A stretch of 63,954 bases of DNA from Alphaproteobacteria bacterium (GTDB lineage Bacteria > Pseudomonadota > Alphaproteobacteria > Micropepsales > Micropepsaceae). Below the pieces are notes generated by a model, which saw only the letters and a program-made list of their open reading frames with translations, did no database searches and was not told the DNA's origin. The stretch lies in contig JAGWMG010000016.1 in NCBI GenBank assembly GCA_028871795.1, forward strand, positions 1 through 63,954. The letters run 5' to 3'. A program made the position numbers and the translations under genes. Below are positions 34,852-44,269 of this stretch, piece after piece (within the stretch, counting starts at the first letter, position 1; the number at the start of each line of letters is the position of its first letter).

Positions 34852-37446
34852 ATGAACGTTCTCATTGTTGAATCGCCGGGCAAGATCAAGTCGATCAGCA
34901 AGTATCTTGGCCCCGGCTACAAAGTCCTTGCCAGTTTTGGCCACATCCGCGACCTCCCCTCGAAGGACGGCTCGGTCAAGCCGGACGACGACTTCGCCAT
35001 GACCTGGCACGTCGACGAGCGTGCCCAGAAACGCATCAAGGACATCGCCGACGCCCTGAAGAATGCCGACAAGCTGATCCTGGCCACCGACCCCGACCGC
35101 GAAGGCGAAGCGATTTCCTGGCATGTCCTGGAGGTTCTCAAACAGAGGAAGGCGCTGGGCAAGGCCCATATCGAGCGCGTGGTGTTTAACGCCGTGACCA
35201 AGGCGGCCGTGCTCGATGCCATCGCCAACCCGCGCGCGATCAACGAAGAGCTGGTCGATGCGTACCTCGCGCGCCGCGCGCTCGATTATCTGGTGGGTTT
35301 CACCCTGTCGCCGGTCCTGTGGCGCAAGCTGCCCGGCGCACGCTCGGCGGGGCGCGTGCAGTCGGTGGCGCTGAGACTCGTCTGCGAGCGCGAAATCGAG
35401 ATCGAGCTGTTCCGGCCGCAGGAATACTGGACCATCGATACCGAGGTCCGCGCGCCGGCCGGCGCCTTCTCCGCAAGGCTCTTCCACCTCGACGGCAAGA
35501 AGCTGGACAAGCTTTCGCTTGGCAACGAAGCTGACGCCAAGCGCGCGGTGGCGGCGATCGAGAAAGGTCGTTTCGCCGTCGGCAGCGTCGAAAGCAAACC
35601 GGTCAAGCGCCATCCCTCGCCGCCATTCATCACCTCGACGCTGCAACAGGAAGCTTCGCGCAAACTCGGATTCGCCGCCAAGCGAACCATGCAGATCGCC
35701 CAGGGGCTGTACGAAGGTGTCGATCTGGGCGGCGAGTCCGTCGGCCTCATCACCTATATGCGTACGGACGGCGTGACGATCGACGCCGCCGCCGTTCACG
35801 AAGCGCGCGAGATGATCGCCGGGCGCTACGGCAAGAAATACGTACCGCATGCCCCGCGCCATTACACCAGCAGGGTGAAGAACGCGCAGGAAGCGCACGA
35901 AGCCATCAGACCCACCGGCTTCCACCGTTCGCCGGAAAGCGTTTCGCGTTTTCTCGATTCCGACCAGGCGCGCCTCTACGAACTGATCTGGAAACGCGCC
36001 GTTGCCAGCCAGATGGAAAGCGCCGAACTGGAGCGCACGACAGTGGACGTCGTTTCCGCCGACCGGCAGATCACCTTGCGAGCGACCGGCACGGTGATTT
36101 TGTTCGACGGCTTCCTCACGCTTTATCAGGAGGGCCAGGACGACGAGGAAGACGAGAACGGCGCCAAGCTGCCGCGCGTCGCAGCCGGCGACGCCGCCCA
36201 GATCGAAAAAGTTCTTCCCGCGCAGCATTTCACCGAGCCGCCACCACGCTATTCCGAGGCCAGCCTGGTGCGCAAGCTGGAGGAACTCGGCATCGGCCGG
36301 CCTTCCACCTACGCCACCATCCTGTCGGTGCTGCGCGACCGCGCCTATGTGCGCATGGATCGCGGGCGCTTCATTCCGGAAGACAAGGGGCGCATCGTTA
36401 CGGCGTTTCTCACCAGCTTCTTCCGCCATTACGTCGAGTACCGCTTCACCGCCGATCTCGAAGAGAAACTCGACGAGGTCTCCGCCGGCGAACTTAACTG
36501 GAAGCAGCTTCTGCGCGATTTCTGGAAGGATTTTTCCGCTGCCGTCGCCGAGACCAGGGACCTGAAAATCTCGCAGGTCATCACCGAGCTCGACGAAATC
36601 CTCGGCCCGCATATCTTTCCGGCGGGCGCCGACGGCGCCGATCCGCGCATCTGCCCGACCTGCGGCACCGGCCGGTTGAGCCTCAAGCTCGGCAAGTTCG
36701 GCGCCTTCGTCGGCTGCTCGAACTATCCCGAATGCCGCTACACGCGCCAGCTCGGCCAGAAGCCTGGCGAAGGCAATGGCGAACCGCAGCCGCTTGGTGT
36801 TTTCCCCGCCACCGGCGAACAGATCACGCTTCGCAATGGCCGCTTCGGCCCCTATGTGCAGCTCGGCGAAGGCGAGAAGCCGAAGCGCGCCAGCCTTCCA
36901 AAGGGCAGCGATCCGTCGAACGTCGAACTGGAACTCGCCATCAAGCTGCTATCTTTGCCGCGCGAAGTGGGAAAACATCCCGAAAGCGGCGAACCGATCA
37001 CGGCGAATTTCGGCCGCTACGGGCCTTACGTCGCCCACAACGGAAGTTATGCGTCGCTCGAATCTCCGGACGACGTCTTCACCATCGGTCTCAACCATGC
37101 CGTCACGGTGCTTGCCGAGAAAAAGGCGCGCGGCTTCGTAAGACGCGGCCCGGAGCCGCTGAAGGAATTGGGCGCGAACCCGAACGGCGGCGCGGCCATC
37201 AAACTTATGAAGGGACGTTTCGGTCCCTACGTGACGGACGGCTCAGTCAACGCGACGGTTCCCAGAGGCAACAATCCGATGGAACTGACGCTCGATGCCG
37301 CACTGGGCCTGATCGCGGAACGCGCAGCCAAAGGCCCTCCAAAGAAGGGCGGCAAGGCGAAGGCAGAGAACCGGCCGGAGAAAAAAACGAAAGCGCCGGC
37401 CAAGAAGAAATCCGCAAAGCGTAAATCCGTGCGCGCCGGCAGATAG
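34852..37446 (+). CDS. topA: DNA topoisomerase I
   Basis: An 864-residue type IA topoisomerase that relaxes negative supercoils. The TOPRIM acidic motif is DPDREGE (residues 80-86) and the catalytic tyrosine is Y302 in GLITYMRTDGV. After the core domain there is one C4 zinc ribbon (CPTCGTGRLSL ... CSNYPEC), then three or four GRFGPYV-type repeats and a Lys/Ala-rich tail (KKTKAPAKKKSAKRKS) that should bind DNA. Starts at the ATG at 34852 with MNVLIVESPGKIKS. rnr follows after 2 nt. Confidence 0.97.
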   Translation: MNVLIVESPGKIKSISKYLGPGYKVLASFGHIRDLPSKDGSVKPDDDFAMTWHVDERAQKRIKDIADALKNADKLILATDPDREGEAISWHVLEVLKQRKALGKAHIERVVFNAVTKAAVLDAIANPRAINEELVDAYLARRALDYLVGFTLSPVLWRKLPGARSAGRVQSVALRLVCEREIEIELFRPQEYWTIDTEVRAPAGAFSARLFHLDGKKLDKLSLGNEADAKRAVAAIEKGRFAVGSVESKPVKRHPSPPFITSTLQQEASRKLGFAAKRTMQIAQGLYEGVDLGGESVGLITYMRTDGVTIDAAAVHEAREMIAGRYGKKYVPHAPRHYTSRVKNAQEAHEAIRPTGFHRSPESVSRFLDSDQARLYELIWKRAVASQMESAELERTTVDVVSADRQITLRATGTVILFDGFLTLYQEGQDDEEDENGAKLPRVAAGDAAQIEKVLPAQHFTEPPPRYSEASLVRKLEELGIGRPSTYATILSVLRDRAYVRMDRGRFIPEDKGRIVTAFLTSFFRHYVEYRFTADLEEKLDEVSAGELNWKQLLRDFWKDFSAAVAETRDLKISQVITELDEILGPHIFPAGADGADPRICPTCGTGRLSLKLGKFGAFVGCSNYPECRYTRQLGQKPGEGNGEPQPLGVFPATGEQITLRNGRFGPYVQLGEGEKPKRASLPKGSDPSNVELELAIKLLSLPREVGKHPESGEPITANFGRYGPYVAHNGSYASLESPDDVFTIGLNHAVTVLAEKKARGFVRRGPEPLKELGANPNGGAAIKLMKGRFGPYVTDGSVNATVPRGNNPMELTLDAALGLIAERAAKGPPKKGGKAKAENRPEKKTKAPAKKKSAKRKSVRAGR

Positions 37447-37448
37447 CC

Positions 37449-39692
37449 GTGCCTCGAAAGCAACAAGGAAAACCCGCGCCACCCATCGACCGGGCGCGCG
37501 TGCTCGAAACGCTGGCGGCAAAGCCCGGCGCCACCAAACGCGACCTGTCGCGCCTGTTGGGCATCAAAGACTCGGACCGCATCGCGCTGAAACGCATCCT
37601 CAAGGAGCTGGAGGCCGACGGCTTGCTGGAAGGCAACCGCAAGCGCGGCTATACGCAACCCGGCGCCCTGCCCGATGTGACGGTATTGGAAATCACCGGC
37701 CAGGATCCGGACGGCGAATTGTTGGCGCGCCCGCAACGCTGGGAAAGTAACGAAGAACCGCCGCAGATCGTGGTCGTGCCGGGCGAAGCGGACGCAGCAC
37801 TAGGACGCGGCGAACGCATCCTGGCGCGTTTGTCCAAAGGCCCGGACGGCTACGAAGCGCGCGTCATCAAGCGGCTGGGCGCCAGCGCCCATCATGTGCT
37901 GGGCGTGGTGCGGGTGTCGGGGCAAGGCGTGCACATCGCCCCCATCGACCGCAAGAGCCGTACCGAGTTCTCCGTCGATGCGCGCGACCGTGCGGGCGCC
38001 GAGAACAACGAGCTGGTGCTGGCCGAACCCATCGCCGGGCGCGCCTCAGGGTTTCCCCGCGCGCGCGTGGTGGAACGTATCGGCAGCATGGACGCTCCCA
38101 AAGCCGTCAGCCTGATCGCCATCCACGCCCACGGCATCCCGACGGATTTTCCCAAGGAGGTGTTGGACGAAGCCGAGCGTGCCACGCCCGCCGATCCGCG
38201 TGGACGTACCGATTTGCGCGTTATTCCGCTGGTCACCATCGATCCCGAGGATGCGCGCGACCACGACGATGCGGTCTGGGCCGGCCCCGATCCCGATCCT
38301 GCCAACAAGGGCGGGCACATCACCCTCGTCGCCATCGCCGATGTCGCGCACTATGTAACACCGGGTTCCGCGCTCGATCGCGAAGCCTACAAGCGCGGCA
38401 ATTCCGTCTATTTCCCCGACCGCGTGGTGCCGATGCTGCCCGAGCGGCTGTCCGCCGATCTGTGCTCGCTGAAGGAAGGCGTCGACCGGGCCTGCCTCGC
38501 CGTGCGCATGGTGTTCGACGCCAACGGCCGCAAACGTCGCCATGAATTCCTGCGCGCGACCATGCGCTCCGCCGCGCGGCTGACCTATGCGCAGGCGCAG
38601 CGCTTCTTCGACGGCAAGCCGGATGCGCCGCTGTCGCTCATCGCCAAGGAAACAGCGGCGGCGCTGTTGCCCATCGCCAAAGAGACGCTGTCCGCGCTGT
38701 GGGCGGCATATCGCACGCTGGTAAAGGCGCGCGAGGCCCGCGATCCGCTCGACCTCGATCTGCCGGAGCGACGCATCGAGATCAGCGCCGACGGCAAGGT
38801 CGCCTCCATCGCCTTCCGCGAGCGGCTGGAATCCATGCGCCTGATCGAAGAGTTCATGGTGCTGGCCAATGTGGCGGCCGCCGAGACGCTGGAAAAGGCG
38901 CGCATGCCGCTGATCTATCGCGTGCACGAAGAGCCTTCCAAGGAAAAACTGTTCGCGTTTTCCGATTACCTGCGCACCATCGGCGTGAATTTCGCCAAGG
39001 GCCAGGTGATGAAGCCCGGCGTCTTCAACCGCATCCTGGAGAATGCGAAAAGCGGGCCGCACGAGAAGGTGATGAACGACGTCGTGCTGCGCACCCAGGC
39101 CCAGGCGATCTACGACCCCAACAATCTCGGCCATTTCGGACTGAACCTGGCGAAATACGCGCACTATACCTCGCCGATCCGGCGCTATGCCGACCTGATC
39201 GTGCACCGCGCATTGATCCGCGCGCTGAAGCTGGGCGGCGGCGAGCTGACCGACCGCGAGACGCAGCGGCTGGGCAAGATTGCCGAGCACATCTCCATGA
39301 CTGAGCGGCGCGCCATGGCGGCCGAGCGCGACTCCACCGACCGCTACGTCGCCGCCTTCATGCAGGACCTCGTGGGCGCGCGGTTCGAGGCGCGCATCAC
39401 CGGCGTCACGCGCTTCGGCCTGTTCGTGCGGCTGGCGGACACCGGCGCGGAAGGGTTGCTACCCGTGCGTTCTCTGGGCTTGGAATATTTCCGTCACGAC
39501 GAGCGCCGCCATGCTCTGGTCGGCGACCGTACCGGCACGACCTACTCGCTCGGCGATACCCTGCGCGTTCGTCTCGCCGAAGCCGCGCCGCTGACCGGCG
39601 GCCTGCGCTTCGATCTGGCGGAAGCGGGTGCGCTTAACACAATAACCCGCCGCCCCGCCGTCGTCCGCCCGCGCTCCAAACGGCGGCGTTGA
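37449..39692 (+). CDS. rnr: Ribonuclease R
   Basis: A 747-residue 3'-5' exoribonuclease of the RNB family that degrades structured RNA. An N-terminal helix-turn-helix (GATKRDLSRLLGIKDSD) and cold-shock domains precede the RNB catalytic core, where IDPEDARDHDDAV holds the metal-binding aspartates and YTSPIRRYADLIVHR is the typical C-terminal RNB motif. A C-terminal S1 domain (ARFEARITGVTRFGLFVRL) and a basic tail (RRPAVVRPRSKRRR) close the protein. The start is a GTG at 37449, 2 nt after the topA stop, so the two genes are one transcript. Confidence 0.96.
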   Translation: MPRKQQGKPAPPIDRARVLETLAAKPGATKRDLSRLLGIKDSDRIALKRILKELEADGLLEGNRKRGYTQPGALPDVTVLEITGQDPDGELLARPQRWESNEEPPQIVVVPGEADAALGRGERILARLSKGPDGYEARVIKRLGASAHHVLGVVRVSGQGVHIAPIDRKSRTEFSVDARDRAGAENNELVLAEPIAGRASGFPRARVVERIGSMDAPKAVSLIAIHAHGIPTDFPKEVLDEAERATPADPRGRTDLRVIPLVTIDPEDARDHDDAVWAGPDPDPANKGGHITLVAIADVAHYVTPGSALDREAYKRGNSVYFPDRVVPMLPERLSADLCSLKEGVDRACLAVRMVFDANGRKRRHEFLRATMRSAARLTYAQAQRFFDGKPDAPLSLIAKETAAALLPIAKETLSALWAAYRTLVKAREARDPLDLDLPERRIEISADGKVASIAFRERLESMRLIEEFMVLANVAAAETLEKARMPLIYRVHEEPSKEKLFAFSDYLRTIGVNFAKGQVMKPGVFNRILENAKSGPHEKVMNDVVLRTQAQAIYDPNNLGHFGLNLAKYAHYTSPIRRYADLIVHRALIRALKLGGGELTDRETQRLGKIAEHISMTERRAMAAERDSTDRYVAAFMQDLVGARFEARITGVTRFGLFVRLADTGAEGLLPVRSLGLEYFRHDERRHALVGDRTGTTYSLGDTLRVRLAEAAPLTGGLRFDLAEAGALNTITRRPAVVRPRSKRRR

Positions 39693-39798
39693 AGCCGAGG
39701 GGCCAAACCGCCGGATGACACCAGCCCTGCTGCCGGCGTGGATAGCAGCCTTTGGGAGATTGGTGATATTGTGAAGGTGGTCGAGGAGTGGGAAGAAA

Positions 39799-40311
39799 AT
39801 GGTGATAACAAATAATACGAGTCTCATTTTGGAGCTGTGGCGATTGCGTTGCCTTCGTTCTAGCAGACTATTTTATGTTGCTTCGGAACGGTTTGGGGCG
39901 CGGGAAAAGATATTGACACTAGGAAATCTGATGTCCTCCATTCTTGTATTATTCATCAGTCTTGGACATTCGCTGGTCAATCTCAACGGAAATCAGGTTA
40001 GTTTTGCGATTGCATTGGCGAGCGCGATTGTCGTTATCACGTCAGCATCACAATATTTTCTCGGCTATGGAAAAAATGCGACCGAGTATGGAGATGCAGG
40101 TGCGCGCTACGCAGCCATGAACCGGGTTATCGAGAGGCTAACAGCTGCTACTCCTGATGAATCCGATATTGAGACTGTGCAAAAACAACTAGATGAGTTG
40201 GGAAAAACGACCACAGTGCTCCCAAGGGGTATTTGGAAACGCGCTACCCCTCTCAATCAGCAAATTGAAAAGCTTGAAAATGAGCTTTTTGCCAAAATTC
40301 ATACCGCTTAA
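39799..40311 (+). CDS. Orphan SLATT-domain membrane protein
   Basis: A 170-residue protein with two membrane helices (about residues 40-58 and 67-88) flanked by charged helices, the layout of SLATT domains. The start of TM1 follows FYVASERFGAREKILTL, and after TM2 comes YGKNATEYGDAGARYAAMNRVIERL, matching the typical SLATT sequence where a small-residue/Tyr motif ends the second helix. SLATT proteins usually act as effectors beside nucleotide-generating or sensing enzymes in defence systems and may form pores. Here no such partner is seen nearby. GAGGAG precedes the ATG. The gene is clearly AT-richer than its neighbours, suggesting acquisition by transfer. Confidence 0.65.
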   Translation: MVITNNTSLILELWRLRCLRSSRLFYVASERFGAREKILTLGNLMSSILVLFISLGHSLVNLNGNQVSFAIALASAIVVITSASQYFLGYGKNATEYGDAGARYAAMNRVIERLTAATPDESDIETVQKQLDELGKTTTVLPRGIWKRATPLNQQIEKLENELFAKIHTA

Positions 40312-40346
40312 AATCAAACTGACCCACTATCCTATTTCCCCCCACC

Positions 40347-40374
40347 TTGACATCCGAGCCACCCTGGCTAGGTT
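40347..40374 (+). promoter_or_regulatory. Probable rpmG promoter
   Basis: TTGACA at 40347-40352 and TAGGTT at 40369-40374 with a 16-nt spacer. Transcription would start near 40381, about 28 nt before the rpmG ATG. The position and the perfect -35 box make this a reasonable promoter. Confidence 0.45.
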
Positions 40375-40408
40375 ACGCCCCCTTTGACGGGCTTTAAGGA
40401 GTACCCCC

Positions 40409-40576
40409 ATGGCGAAGCCGACAACGGCCAAAATCCGGCTCAACAGCGAGGGCGGTACCGGCTATTTCTACGTCACCAAGAAGAACACGCGCACCATGAC
40501 GGAGAAGTTCTCCATCAAGAAGTACGACCCCGTCCTGCGCAAGCACGTCGAGTTCAAGGAAGGCAAGATCAAGTAG
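40409..40576 (+). CDS. rpmG: 50S ribosomal protein bL33
   Basis: A 55-residue ribosomal protein reading [20 protein letters not shown] and closing with [19 protein letters not shown]. This is the zinc-free form: none of the four cysteines of the Zn-binding version is present. TAAGGAG lies 7 nt before the ATG. The end overlaps the convergent alpha/beta hydrolase gene by 8 nt. Confidence 0.95.
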   Translation: MAKPTTAKIRLNSEGGTGYFYVTKKNTRTMTEKFSIKKYDPVLRKHVEFKEGKIK

Positions 40577-41477
40577 CCGCGCCCTTCCGCACCGCCTCCA
40601 CCTTCTCGACGAACGGCAGCATGAACCCGTGCAGCAGCGGGATGACGCTCAGCGGCATGTCGTGACCCCAGCCGGCGATCTCGTGATATTGCGCACCCGA
40701 GATGCACTCAGCGAGCTGCCGGCCATGCGCGCTGGGCAGCAGCGTGTCGGCGCTTCCGTGCAGCACCAGCGCCGGCAGTTTCAGCGCCTTGAGCCGCTCG
40801 CCGCGCGGCGTGGCCGCCAGGATCGCCGCCCAGTGACGCAGCGCGCCTTCCGGGTAGTAGCAGCGGCCGTAGGCGCGTTCGATCACCGCCGCCGCCTTTT
40901 CCTCGTCGATCGCAAATGCGGTCGAGGCATACGCCCGGCGGCCTTTCAGCGTGTGGGCGATCACCGAGGCGCGGTCGTGCGCGGGCGAAGGCGTCGTCAG
41001 CGCCAGATGCGCCTCGGTCGACGACGGCGGCAGGCCGGCATCGCTGGTGGTGGAGAATATCGCGATCAGCGAACGCGCCTTTTCGGGATGCTCCAGCGCC
41101 ACAAGTTGCGCAATCATCCCGCCCATCGAGACGCCGCAGATATGCGCGCTGTCGATGCGCAGGGCATCGAGCAGGCCCGCCGCATCGGCTGCCATGTCGG
41201 AGAGGAAATAGGGAACCTCGGGCTTGCGGCCGGCGCGTACCGCCGTGATGACCGCTGCCGGATCGGGAATCTGACCGTCCCATTTCTGCGTCAGGCCGAC
41301 GTCGCGATTGTCGAAACAGATGACGCGCAAGCCCGCCTTTGCCAGCCCGTCGATGAACTCCTCCGGCCAGGCGATGAGCTGCTGGATGAAGCCGTGGATC
41401 AGCAGGAGCGGCACCCCGTCCCGCGGCCCGAACGCCTCGTATGCCATGTCGATGCCGTTGGCGCGGATTCTGGCCAT
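40569..41477 (-). CDS. Alpha/beta hydrolase
   Basis: A 302-residue hydrolase of the alpha/beta fold. The nucleophile elbow is [12 protein letters not shown], the acid is probably in [12 protein letters not shown] and the His in [10 protein letters not shown]; the oxyanion strand is [10 protein letters not shown]. The sequence resembles carboxyl-ester or aryl-ester hydrolases; substrate unknown. The frame is open upstream to 41675, but the ATG at 41475-41477 ([17 protein letters not shown]) matches the family. Divergent from the lipid kinase gene. Confidence 0.85.
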   Translation of the reverse strand: MARIRANGIDMAYEAFGPRDGVPLLLIHGFIQQLIAWPEEFIDGLAKAGLRVICFDNRDVGLTQKWDGQIPDPAAVITAVRAGRKPEVPYFLSDMAADAAGLLDALRIDSAHICGVSMGGMIAQLVALEHPEKARSLIAIFSTTSDAGLPPSSTEAHLALTTPSPAHDRASVIAHTLKGRRAYASTAFAIDEEKAAAVIERAYGRCYYPEGALRHWAAILAATPRGERLKALKLPALVLHGSADTLLPSAHGRQLAECISGAQYHEIAGWGHDMPLSVIPLLHGFMLPFVEKVEAVRKGAAT

Positions 41478-41586
41478 ATCGGTCCCTCGTTTCCTCTGGG
41501 CGGTCCTTATCGGTCCGCGCCGCTTCCTTGACAAGATGTCAGTTGCGCCGGAGCCTATGTTGTCCTTGCCGCACGCTGGATACCGC

Positions 41587-42525
41587 ATGAGCGCCTTTGT
41601 CGTCGTCAACCCGAATTCCGGCAACGGCAGAACCGGCCGCGACTGGCAACGGATGGAAAAGGCGCTGTCGGCCATCTACCCTTACATGTCGGTCGCCTTC
41701 ACGCGGGGGCGCGTGGACGCGGCCACGCTGGTCTCGAACGCATTGCGCGAAGGCCACCACGAGATCGTCGCGGTGGGTGGCGACGGCACGGTCAACGAAG
41801 CCGTCAACGGGTTCTTCGATGCCGGCGGCGCGGTTTCGCCCGATGCTGTGTTGGCTTTCGTCGACAGCGGGACCGGAGGCGATTTCAGAAAGGCGTTCGG
41901 CATCGCCGAAAGCGGGGCCGAAGCCGTCGAGCGTCTCAGGAATGCCGGCGTTCGCCCGATCGACGTGGGCCGCGTGTCGTTCCTGTCCAAGAACGGCATG
42001 GCGCGCAGCCGCATCTTCGCCAACATCGCCTCCTTCGGCGTGTCCGGAAAAATCGTCGATTCCGTCAACCGTGCGGTGATTTCGAAACTGTTTGGCGGCT
42101 CGTTCGCCTTCGCACTCCACAGCGCGCTCGGCATTTTGACCTATCGCGGCCGCAAGGTGCGTCTCATTGTCGACGACGCCTATGACGAGATCGCCACAAT
42201 ATCGACTGTCGCTGTCGCCAACGGCCGCTGTTTCGGCGGCGGCATGCAGATCGCACCCAATGCCAGGCTTGACGACGGATTGTTCGACGTCGTCATTATC
42301 GCAGACACGCCGAAAAGGCAGGCTCTCGCAGACATGAAACTCATTTACACTGGCGAGCATCTTGGAAATCCCAACGTACGGGTGATCCGCGGTCGCAAAG
42401 TCGTGGCGGCGCCCGTCGCCGAAACACGCGGCCGGCCGGTGCTGATCGAGACCGACGGCGAAGGCGTGGGCCGGCTGCCGGCCACGTTCGAGATTCTGCC
42501 CCGGGCCCTGAATGTGCGATGCTGA
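41587..42525 (+). CDS. Diacylglycerol kinase-family lipid kinase
   Basis: A 312-residue lipid kinase of the DAGK/YegS type. The nucleotide-binding motifs are VVNPNSGNGRTG near the start and AVGGDGTVNEAVNGF. The later LDDGLFDVVII and GFDSGTGGDF-like segment (VDSGTGGDFRKAFG) match the family. It phosphorylates a lipid alcohol, diacylglycerol or a related substrate, at the inner membrane. The start is the ATG at 41587; the frame is open upstream. The oxidase gene begins 16 nt after its stop, so the two are very likely cotranscribed. Confidence 0.88.
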   Translation: MSAFVVVNPNSGNGRTGRDWQRMEKALSAIYPYMSVAFTRGRVDAATLVSNALREGHHEIVAVGGDGTVNEAVNGFFDAGGAVSPDAVLAFVDSGTGGDFRKAFGIAESGAEAVERLRNAGVRPIDVGRVSFLSKNGMARSRIFANIASFGVSGKIVDSVNRAVISKLFGGSFAFALHSALGILTYRGRKVRLIVDDAYDEIATISTVAVANGRCFGGGMQIAPNARLDDGLFDVVIIADTPKRQALADMKLIYTGEHLGNPNVRVIRGRKVVAAPVAETRGRPVLIETDGEGVGRLPATFEILPRALNVRC

Positions 42526-42541
42526 GCAGCCAGAGGGGCAC

Positions 42542-44209
42542 ATGGACGTCGATCGAACGAAAATCCGCTGGAACGGCTGGGGCTGGGCGGCGCACAAGGA
42601 TGAGCTTGGCGCGCAAGAAGCCGTGTGGACGTGGCTGGCCGGCGAACTGGGCATGCCGGCCCTGTTGGCCACGCCGGCGCGACCGCTCGAAGACCTGTCG
42701 TTCCCGGCCCCGGCGCTTTATGCCGAAGATCGCCAGGCGCTGAATGCCATTGTAGGCGCCGACCGCGTGCGCGACGACGCTTACGAGCGCGCGTTCCACG
42801 CGCTCGGCCGCAGCTATTACGACCTGTTGCGGTTGCGCGCGGGCGAGTTGTCGCTCGCGCCGGACGCGGTCGTGTATCCGCGCGGAACCGAGGAAGTCCT
42901 GGCGGTTCTGGCGCTCGCTGCCGACCACGGCATCGCCGTCATTCCGTACGGCGGCGGCACCAGCGTCGTCGGCGGCGTAACCGCCGCGCGCGGCGTGTTT
43001 CATTCCGCAATTACGCTCGATCTCTCGGCGATGGATCGCGTGATCGAAGTCGATCCCGTTTGCACAACCGCGACGGCGGAGGCCGGCATCTACGGGCCGG
43101 CGCTGGAAAAAGCGCTGCAGGCCAAAGGCTTCACGCTCGGACATCATCCTCAGTCTTTCGAATTCTCGACGCTGGGGGGCTGGATCGCCCACCGCGGCGC
43201 GGGTCAAGGATCGAACCGCTACGGGCGCGCGGAAGACTGGCTTGTGGGCGCCAAGCTCGCGACGCCGCGTGGGCTGCTCGTAACCGGTGATTTCCCCGCC
43301 TCCGCCGCCGGTCCGCAACTGAAGGACCTGATACCGGGCTCGGAAGGCGTTTTCGGAATCATCACCGAGGCAACGGTGCGCGTACGCGCGTTGCCGGCGG
43401 CCAGCGCGTATGTGGGCTACATGTTCCGCGATTTCGAAAGCGGCATGACCGCGCTACGCATGGCGGCGCAGGAAGGAGTCGCCGCCACGATGCTCCGCCT
43501 GTCGGACATGGAGGAAACCCGCTTCTTCCGCGTTTATGGGGCCATGGCAAAAAGACGGAGCCTGGCGCGGCGTTTCGCAGAGATGTATCTCGAGATGCGC
43601 GGGTTTGGCGAAAAAGCGTGCGCGTTGATCGCCGGGTTCGAGGGCAAGGCCGTCGCGCATGCGGCAAAGCAATTCGGCGCCATCGCACGCCGGCACGGCG
43701 CCTTGCCGCTCGGCCGCGGCATGGGCGAGCAGTGGCGTCGGACGCGCTTCCAGGCGCCGTACCTGCGCGATCCGATGCTGGATCGCGGCCTGGGCGTCGA
43801 CACGCTGGAGACCGCCGCGAACTGGTCGAAGATCGGCACGCTCTATGCCGCGACGCGTGCCGCAATCGAGGCCGCCATCCTCAAGTCCGTGCCGCGCAAC
43901 GGCGCCAAGGGCATCGTGATGTGCCATGTAAGCCATTCCTACGCGGACGGCGCCAGCCTGTATTTCACGGCCATATTCCCGCGCGTGCTCGACGGCGACA
44001 TTGCTCAGTGGAAGGCGATCAAGCAGGCGGCAAGCGAGGCCGTCGTCGCCAACGGCGGCACGATCAGCCACCATCACGGCGTCGGAGAAGACCACCTGCC
44101 CTGGATCGCACAGGAAAAGGGTGCGCTCGGCATCGAGGTGCTGCGCGCGATCAAGCAGACGCTCGATCCCGCCGGCGTGCTCAATCCCGGGAAACTGTTG
44201 CCGCGATAG
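42542..44209 (+). CDS. FAD-binding oxidase related to alkyldihydroxyacetone-phosphate synthase
   Basis: A 555-residue flavoprotein of the FAD_binding_4/oxidase C-terminal family. The opening WNGWGWAAHK and the FAD loop VIPYGGGTSVVGGV lead to SEGVFGIITEATVRV, then SHSYADGASLYFTAIFP and HHHGVGEDHLPW, the last two being the active-site Tyr and His motifs of alkyl-DHAP synthase. That enzyme exchanges the acyl group of acyl-DHAP for a fatty alcohol to make an ether bond. A D-lactate or glycolate oxidase-type role is the alternative. The ATG at 42542 follows GAGGGG. Linked to the lipid kinase upstream, which supports a lipid substrate; this is inference. Confidence 0.75.
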   Translation: MDVDRTKIRWNGWGWAAHKDELGAQEAVWTWLAGELGMPALLATPARPLEDLSFPAPALYAEDRQALNAIVGADRVRDDAYERAFHALGRSYYDLLRLRAGELSLAPDAVVYPRGTEEVLAVLALAADHGIAVIPYGGGTSVVGGVTAARGVFHSAITLDLSAMDRVIEVDPVCTTATAEAGIYGPALEKALQAKGFTLGHHPQSFEFSTLGGWIAHRGAGQGSNRYGRAEDWLVGAKLATPRGLLVTGDFPASAAGPQLKDLIPGSEGVFGIITEATVRVRALPAASAYVGYMFRDFESGMTALRMAAQEGVAATMLRLSDMEETRFFRVYGAMAKRRSLARRFAEMYLEMRGFGEKACALIAGFEGKAVAHAAKQFGAIARRHGALPLGRGMGEQWRRTRFQAPYLRDPMLDRGLGVDTLETAANWSKIGTLYAATRAAIEAAILKSVPRNGAKGIVMCHVSHSYADGASLYFTAIFPRVLDGDIAQWKAIKQAASEAVVANGGTISHHHGVGEDHLPWIAQEKGALGIEVLRAIKQTLDPAGVLNPGKLLPR

Positions 44210-44269
44210 AAACCCGCACGCCGGACGAATCGCTTATGTTGTGCTGCGGATTGTGGTCGCGGGTTTCCA

